From contig JBFHGJ010000005.1 of assembly GCA_041583135.1 (NCBI GenBank), positions 1-64,000 on the forward strand: a DNA stretch of 64,000 bases. Direction: 5' to 3'. Below are positions 59,409-64,000 of this stretch, piece after piece. This DNA comes from JABSOG01 sp041583135 (GTDB lineage: Bacteria; Pseudomonadota; Gammaproteobacteria; Enterobacterales; Alteromonadaceae). The stretch's first letter is position 1; each line of letters begins with the position of its first letter. A program made the translations under genes and the position numbers. Under the pieces are notes generated by a model. It worked only from the letters and a program-made list of their open reading frames with translations. It searched no databases and was not told where the DNA came from.

Positions 59409-60295
59409 TCGTTTAACAAGGCGTTTTTACACAGTTCCTTAAGGGCTTCAACACTGGCAAAGCGGGTATAGTTGGGCCTTAACACAAAAGCAATGCGGCG
59501 GTGAGGTCCGGGCTCTTGCAAGTGCACAGTGCTTAGTCTGTCATCGGTGAAGTGTTCTTTGGCCATGGCCGGAATTAAGGTGGTGCCGAGATCGCCCAAC
59601 ACCATTTGCACCAAGGTGGTTAGGCTGGTGGCGCCAAAGCCGTGATTGGCGGTTTGTTCCGGCAGCCGACAGGCGTCGAGAATATGATCTTTTAGGCAGT
59701 GGCCGTCCTTTAATAGCATCAGGTTTGAATGTTTCAACTCATCGCTGGTGATCTCTCTTTGATTGGCGTGTTCGGTGCCTTTAAGCGCTAACCAGTAAAA
59801 GTCTTCTTGCCAAAATTCTAAGGTCAATAAACTTTCACACGGGTAAGGCAGCGCCAGTATCGCGGCGTCGATTTCGCCGTTTCTTACCATTTCAACCAAC
59901 ACATGAGATTGTTCTTCCACCACATTAAGTTGCGCTTTGGGGTGATGGGCTTTGAGTTCAGGGAAGACTTTGGCCAGCAGAAACGGTGCGATGGTGGGGA
60001 TCACGCCAATTGACAGTGGAAAATCCAAAGGCCCGGCAAAGTGTGATGAGAGTTGTTGCAATTCATCTACTTGCAGTTTGATGTCATGGGCGCGGCGCAA
60101 TACTTCCTGACCTATTGGGGTGACCAGCACCTTCTTATTGTCACGCTCAAATATTTGAAATCCGAGCTGCTTTTCAAGCTCGCTTAGGGCGGTGCTTAAG
60201 GCCGACTGGCTGATATTGCAAAGCTCCGCTGCCTTTTTAAAGTGCAGGGTTTTTTGGACGGCTAGGGCGTAGTGCAGTTGTTTGATAGAAAGCAT
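59405..60295 (-). CDS. oxyR: Peroxide-sensing LysR regulator OxyR
   Basis: The 296-residue LysR protein has the winged helix-turn-helix (FKKAAELCNISQSALSTALSELE) and the two redox cysteines of OxyR: C200 in KDGHCLKD and C209 in LDACRL, spaced nine apart as in E. coli C199/C208. Oxidation by peroxide joins them and turns the protein into an activator. Divergent to ahpC across 144 bases, a common arrangement in which OxyR controls its neighbour. Its stop overlaps the DUF2845 stop. Confidence 0.93.
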   Translation of the reverse strand: MLSIKQLHYALAVQKTLHFKKAAELCNISQSALSTALSELEKQLGFQIFERDNKKVLVTPIGQEVLRRAHDIKLQVDELQQLSSHFAGPLDFPLSIGVIPTIAPFLLAKVFPELKAHHPKAQLNVVEEQSHVLVEMVRNGEIDAAILALPYPCESLLTLEFWQEDFYWLALKGTEHANQREITSDELKHSNLMLLKDGHCLKDHILDACRLPEQTANHGFGATSLTTLVQMVLGDLGTTLIPAMAKEHFTDDRLSTVHLQEPGPHRRIAFVLRPNYTRFASVEALKELCKNALLND

Positions 60296-60356
60296 AAGGA
60301 TCTCTTAATGGGCTTTATGTTCATTATTTTAGATTATAAATATTAAATTTTTCAAA

Positions 60357-60385
60357 TTTATCTATCAAAAGCGCTGATTTATAGT
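60357..60385 (+). promoter_or_regulatory. Candidate OxyR-dependent ahpC promoter
   Basis: TATAGT (60380-60385) is a fair -10 box 55 bases before the ahpC ATG; the -35 position (60357-60362, TTTATC) is poor, as expected for an activator-dependent promoter. The upstream 60 bases are AT-rich with ATAG/CTAT-like words, but I cannot align the full four-part OxyR motif. Confidence 0.4.
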
Positions 60386-60439
60386 GTCCACAGTTTCAGC
60401 AAACAGCGAAAAACACTTAAATCAATCAAGGAGTCCAAC

Positions 60440-61003
60440 ATGGCACTTATTAACACCCAAATCAAACCTTTCACCGCAACAGCCTTTAAAAACGGCGAGT
60501 TCATCGACGTATCGGATAAAGACCTGCAAGGCAAATGGGCGGTATTTTTCTTCTATCCGGCCGACTTCACCTTTGTTTGTCCGACTGAGCTGGGTGATTT
60601 GGCTGATCACTACGAAGAATTCCAAAGCCGTGGCGTTGAGATTTACTCGGTTTCTACCGACACGCATTTTACTCACAAAGCGTGGCATGACTCGTCAGAC
60701 ACCATTGGCAAAATTCAGTACACCATGATTGGCGACCCAACAGGTGCCATCACCCGCAACTTCGAAGTGATGCGTGAAGGTCAAGGCTTGGCAGATCGTG
60801 GCACCTTCGTGGTCGATCCAAATGGTGTTATTCAAGCAATGGAGATCACCGCAGAAGGTATCGGCCGTGACGCAGAAGACTTGTTGCGTAAAGTGAAAGC
60901 TGCACAATACGTTGCCGCCCATCCGGGAGAAGTTTGCCCGGCCGCTTGGAAAGAAGGCGAGCAAACCTTAGCGCCTTCACTTGACTTAGTTGGCAAGCTC
61001 TAA
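60440..61003 (+). CDS. ahpC: Alkyl hydroperoxide reductase AhpC (2-Cys peroxiredoxin)
   Basis: The 187-residue peroxiredoxin has the peroxidatic Cys47 in FTFVCPTELGDL and the resolving Cys166 in GEVCPAAW. It reduces H2O2 and organic peroxides to water or alcohols in the cytosol and is re-reduced by AhpF. AAGGAG lies eight bases before the ATG. A REP-like repeat block separates it from ahpF by 200 bases, so the two may not be strictly equimolar on one transcript. Confidence 0.96.
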   Translation: MALINTQIKPFTATAFKNGEFIDVSDKDLQGKWAVFFFYPADFTFVCPTELGDLADHYEEFQSRGVEIYSVSTDTHFTHKAWHDSSDTIGKIQYTMIGDPTGAITRNFEVMREGQGLADRGTFVVDPNGVIQAMEITAEGIGRDAEDLLRKVKAAQYVAAHPGEVCPAAWKEGEQTLAPSLDLVGKL

Positions 61004-61027
61004 GCCTCTAGGCGCAAAGCACAACGA

Positions 61028-61174
61028 CAGTCCCCAAAATTTTGGTGTCTGACACTTGATTTTTAGGGACTGTAGAGCTAAGCGCCAAACAACTTGCTTG
61101 ATGCAATTTTGTTCCTTTAATTTTAGTGTCTGACACCTAAACGAGTTGTTCCTTTAATTTTGGTGTCTGACACT
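61028..61174. repeat. REP-like GTGTCTGACAC block between ahpC and ahpF
   Basis: Three copies of the core: GGTGTCTGACACT (61044-61056), AGTGTCTGACACC (61125-61137) and GGTGTCTGACACT (61162-61174). CAGTCCC at 61028-61034 pairs with GGGACTG at 61066-61072, making a stem that encloses the first core. Copies two and three share a 16-base flank (TGTTCCTTTAATTTT), a sign of duplication. Same family as the block at 28658-28817. Confidence 0.78.
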
Positions 61175-61203
61175 TAAGCATTTTACACGTCAGGAGAGGC
61201 TTT

Positions 61204-62814
61204 ATGTTGACTCAAGAGATTTTAACCGCCCTAAAAGGTTACACCCAAAACATGCAACAAACCGTCACTGTCGTGTTGCAAACCGGAGAGCACAGCAAGC
61301 GCAGTGAACTGGTTGAGTTTTTAACGGCCATCTGTTCGGTCAGCGACAATCTGGAACTTGTTGAAAAAGACCTGGATTTGGCCAGTCCCATTACCTTTGC
61401 TTTGCTCGCCGACAATCAAGATACCGGCATCCGTTTTTCCGGCATTCCCGGCGGCCATGAGTTCAACTCTTTGGTGTTGGCTATATTACATGCCTCAGGC
61501 ACGGCGATGAAGTTGGATGACTCGCTGAAAAACCTTGTCGCAAACGTGACTGAAAAGCTACATTTTGAGGTGTTCATCAGCCTTAGCTGCCATAACTGCC
61601 CGGACGTGGTGCAGGCACTGAATCAGTTCGCACTGCTCAATGACAATATTTCGTCTGAAATGATAGACGGTGGTCTGTTTCAAGAGGTGGTTAAAGCCCG
61701 TGATATTCAAGGCGTCCCCAGTGTTTATTTAAATGGTGAGCTGTTTGCCAACGGCAAAGTAACCAGTGCAGAGCTTATCGATAAATTGCTCGCTCGCTAC
61801 CCGGATATTGCCAAAGCAAATGCCGAGACGCAATTGCCGCTGCAAGATGTGACTGTCATAGGTGGCGGTCCAGCAGGCGTTAGTGCCGCCATTTACAGTG
61901 CCCGCAAAGGTCTTAAGGTGACACTGATAGCCGATAGAATTGGCGGACAGGTCAAAGATACCATGGGTATTGAGAACTTGATCTCGGTGCCCAAAACAAC
62001 CGGTCCGGAACTCTCTGGCGCACTGCAAGCGCACCTCAACGAGTATGATGTGACGCTCAAAGAGCATTTGAAAGTGCTTGAGGTAGAGCAGGGCGACATC
62101 AAAAAAGTGAGCTTAAGTTCTGGCGAGGTGATTTACAGCAAAACCCTTATTGTCGCAACCGGCGCCAAATGGCGTGAACTCGGTGTACCAGGTGAAAAAG
62201 AAAACATCGGCAATGGCGTCGCTTATTGTCCTCATTGCGACGGTCCGTTCTTCAAAGGTAAAGATGTTGCTGTCATCGGTGGCGGTAACTCGGGTATTGA
62301 AGCGGCGCTCGATTTGGCTGGCATTGTTAAGTCTGTCACTGTATTTGAGTTCTTACCTGAGCTTAAAGCCGATAAGGTGCTGGTTGACCAAGCCAAAGCC
62401 CGGAGCAACATCAGCATTTTGACTAATGTTGCTACCAAGTCGATTCAAGCGACATCGGGTAAAGTGAGTGCCATCGAATATCAATCCAGAGTTGATGAGC
62501 AAGTGCACCAATTGCCATTAGCAGGCGTATTCGTGCAAATCGGTCTGGTGCCAAACAGCAGTTTTGTTAAAGATGTGGTAGAAACCACCCGCTTTGGCGA
62601 AGTGGTGATTGATGAGAAGTGTCAAACCTCTGCTCCGGGCATTTATGCCTGTGGTGATGTGACGACGGTGCCCTATAAGCAAATCATCATTGCTATGGGC
62701 GAAGGCGCCAAGGCATCTCTATCATCGTTTGAATATTTGCTGCAACACTCTGAACGCTTAGAGCAGCAGTTTGAGCATGAGGTGTTAAACAACCAAGAGA
62801 AATCCGTTGCTTAA
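61204..62814 (+). CDS. ahpF: Alkyl hydroperoxide reductase subunit F (NADH:AhpC disulfide reductase)
   Basis: The 536-residue flavoprotein has two N-terminal thioredoxin-like folds with the redox pair C129/C132 in SCHNCPDVVQ, then a thioredoxin-reductase-like part: FAD site VIGGGPAGVSAAIYSARKGL, redox pair in AYCPHCDGPFF, NAD site VIGGGNSGIEAALDLAG and C-terminal ACGDVTTVPYKQI. It moves electrons from NADH to AhpC. GGAG about eight bases upstream sets the start. A clean terminator follows. Confidence 0.96.
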   Translation: MLTQEILTALKGYTQNMQQTVTVVLQTGEHSKRSELVEFLTAICSVSDNLELVEKDLDLASPITFALLADNQDTGIRFSGIPGGHEFNSLVLAILHASGTAMKLDDSLKNLVANVTEKLHFEVFISLSCHNCPDVVQALNQFALLNDNISSEMIDGGLFQEVVKARDIQGVPSVYLNGELFANGKVTSAELIDKLLARYPDIAKANAETQLPLQDVTVIGGGPAGVSAAIYSARKGLKVTLIADRIGGQVKDTMGIENLISVPKTTGPELSGALQAHLNEYDVTLKEHLKVLEVEQGDIKKVSLSSGEVIYSKTLIVATGAKWRELGVPGEKENIGNGVAYCPHCDGPFFKGKDVAVIGGGNSGIEAALDLAGIVKSVTVFEFLPELKADKVLVDQAKARSNISILTNVATKSIQATSGKVSAIEYQSRVDEQVHQLPLAGVFVQIGLVPNSSFVKDVVETTRFGEVVIDEKCQTSAPGIYACGDVTTVPYKQIIIAMGEGAKASLSSFEYLLQHSERLEQQFEHEVLNNQEKSVA

Positions 62815-62824
62815 TAGATGAGCC

Positions 62825-62858
62825 ACCTTAAGCCAGGTTCTGACTGGCTTAAGGTTTT
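62825..62858 (+). terminator. Rho-independent terminator after ahpF
   Basis: ACCTTAAGCCAG (62825-62836) pairs perfectly with CTGGCTTAAGGT (62844-62855) around a seven-base loop, and T's follow. Good terminator ten bases after the ahpF stop. Confidence 0.85.
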
Positions 62859-63100
62859 CTTGCCGTCGTATCGTTTCGTTTTATTCATCGTTCTTCACTC
62901 TCTCTACCCATTTCCTGCGCTTGAATGGCGTCGCTGTCCTAACGTTTTTGCGATTTTATCCTGTGATTTGCCGCAGCTAGACTTTATATCTTAGTACAGA
63001 GAAATTTGTGGCAATTACTCCGTGTCATATGGATTTTCGGACTTATAATAGGCGTTGGCGTTATTTGCTCTCGCTTAATTTGGAAGTTTTTGCCGTGTTG

Positions 63101-63661
63101 ATGTCGTTTTTGAAAAAGTTGGCACCGCTTATTGCGGTGATACTGTTGGTGTTTTTGACTGTAGAGCTTTTGGGGTTAAGGGAAAACTTTAGCAAGGCAT
63201 TTATTGAACAGACGATTGAGGACAATATTGTGCTCGGTTCGATGATGTTTATCTTAATGTTTGTTATTGCAAACTTTATTCAACTGCCGGGCATCATCTT
63301 TTTGACTGCGGCTATTGTCGTTTTAGGTGCGGTGAAAGCCGCTATTTTGATTTATTTTGCGACTATTTTTTCTTGTTTGTTTTCTTATTTTGTCATCGGC
63401 TTTTTGGGCGGCGATGCCATTCGGGCATTAGAAGGGAAATATGTGCAATTTTGGTTAAACAAAGTGGACTCGCAACCGTTTAAAAGTGTGTTGATTTTAA
63501 GAAGTCTGTTTGGCACTACGCCAGCGCTCAATTATGCCTTATGTTTGACCGGGGTAAACTTTAAACATTATATGGTTGGCTCTTGTATCGGTTTAATTTT
63601 TCCGGCCATTGTTCATACTTTTTTACTGCAATGGGTCGTCTCGAATATCAACGCTTTGTAG
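63101..63661 (+). CDS. VTT-domain (TVP38/TMEM64, DedA-related) membrane protein
   Basis: A 186-residue protein of about five membrane helices. The VTT-type centre is FIQLPGIIFLTAAIVVLGAVKAAILIYFATIFSCLFSYFVIGFLGGD in two helices joined by a re-entrant loop, followed by an arginine-containing LILRSLFGTTPALNYALCLTGVNFKHYMVGSCIGLIFPAIV tail. Relatives are implicated in lipid scrambling or polyprenyl-phosphate recycling. ATG at 63101 is preferred to a frame 31 codons longer whose extension is basic and unlike the family; ribosome site weak. Monocistronic. Confidence 0.75.
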   Translation: MSFLKKLAPLIAVILLVFLTVELLGLRENFSKAFIEQTIEDNIVLGSMMFILMFVIANFIQLPGIIFLTAAIVVLGAVKAAILIYFATIFSCLFSYFVIGFLGGDAIRALEGKYVQFWLNKVDSQPFKSVLILRSLFGTTPALNYALCLTGVNFKHYMVGSCIGLIFPAIVHTFLLQWVVSNINAL

Positions 63662-63856
63662 CGCCGGATGGCTGTCAATACGGGCAAGTTTAATTTGCAG
63701 CAATAAAGCGAATTTAGATACATACACGCCTGTATTATCTCCCCATGAGCGCTTTAGTTACGCGGCGGGGAAAATCATTATTTTTGCAAATACCATTTGT
63801 AATTTGGCCGCGCATATCGCACCCTTTATAGCAAAGAACACTCAAGCAAATTAGGT

Positions 63857-64000
63857 GTGTATATCAGCGATTGCGAATCTAAGCACCTGTATCGCAAAGT
63901 ATTGTCAGCCTGTCCTTATTGCGATCTGGTGGTCAAACGCCAGCGACTGGGATTTAACCAGTACAGCATCTGCCCACGTTGCCATTCCAAGGTGGAGCAT
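63857..64000 (+). CDS. pqiA: PqiA-like membrane protein, N-terminal fragment (cut by window end)
   Basis: The frame is open to the window end. It contains two CxxC pairs, CPYCDLVVKRQRLGFNQYSICPRC, the rubredoxin-like zinc site that opens PqiA/YebS (LetA) proteins, inner-membrane partners of MCE-type lipid transport proteins. GTG at 63857 is the best start; there is no ATG nearby and no strong ribosome site. The membrane domain lies beyond the window. PqiA or YebS cannot be told apart from the fragment. Confidence 0.6.
   Translation, partial: MYISDCESKHLYRKVLSACPYCDLVVKRQRLGFNQYSICPRCHSKVEH

Overview
The window looks like chromosomal DNA from a marine-type gammaproteobacterium, most likely of the order Alteromonadales. 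This is an inference from gene content and order: lpxH-ppiB / cysS / folD / tRNA cluster / tig-clpP-clpX, abundant c-di-GMP and sensory genes, a YgiQ radical SAM protein, and an oxyR/ahpC/ahpF locus. I see no insertion sequence, integrase, prophage, CRISPR array or rRNA. The window starts in intergenic DNA and ends inside a pqiA-like gene.

Layout. 0.1-10.5 kb: a MarR regulator with two operator-like dyads, RNase Z, a small secreted M9-type collagenase, two unknown proteins, a solitary mlaC, a two-domain universal stress protein, an MgtE magnesium channel, an HdfR-like LysR regulator, two small paralogs (one exported, one cytosolic), and a membrane protein/XRE regulator pair. 10.5-19.8 kb: an MscS channel, three PilZ proteins (two are ~755-residue tandem paralogs), an SRPBCC protein, an orphan solute-binding protein and an alpha/beta hydrolase. 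19.9-23.1 kb: a five-gene minus-strand operon with three DUF2589-type proteins, a zinc-ribbon protein and a peptidoglycan-binding/L,D-transpeptidase-like protein. I consider this the best candidate for an undescribed system. 23.5-28.6 kb: a TetR-controlled RND efflux pump. 28.6-36.9 kb: conserved housekeeping genes, including four tRNAs and tig-clpP-clpX. lon does not follow clpX; a degraded CENP-V/GFA-type fragment and a TPR lipid- or envelope-type protein lie there instead.

37.9-48.2 kb is a signalling block: a two-propeller sensor kinase, a CHASE4-like GGDEF protein, and an overlapping pair made of a hybrid histidine kinase and a lipoprotein that fuses a TRAP-type (DctP) and a LIV-type solute-binding domain. 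48.3-54.9 kb encodes a cytosolic NAD-linked formate dehydrogenase (cysteine type), FdhD and two accessory-looking unknown proteins (one TauD-like, one Cys-rich). 55-64 kb: YgiQ, a GRDP-like protein with a partner carrying a Gly/Ser/Cys-rich tail, a DUF2845 protein, oxyR, ahpC, ahpF, a VTT-domain membrane protein and the start of pqiA.

Regulatory sequence is unusually readable here: consensus sigma70 promoters precede the tRNA cluster, tig, the first large PilZ gene and the membrane/XRE pair; perfect dyads precede tetR and marR; and a REP-like palindrome (core GTGTCTGACAC) occurs in two clusters, downstream of the RND operon and between ahpC and ahpF. All family names are from recognising motifs by eye, not from database searches.
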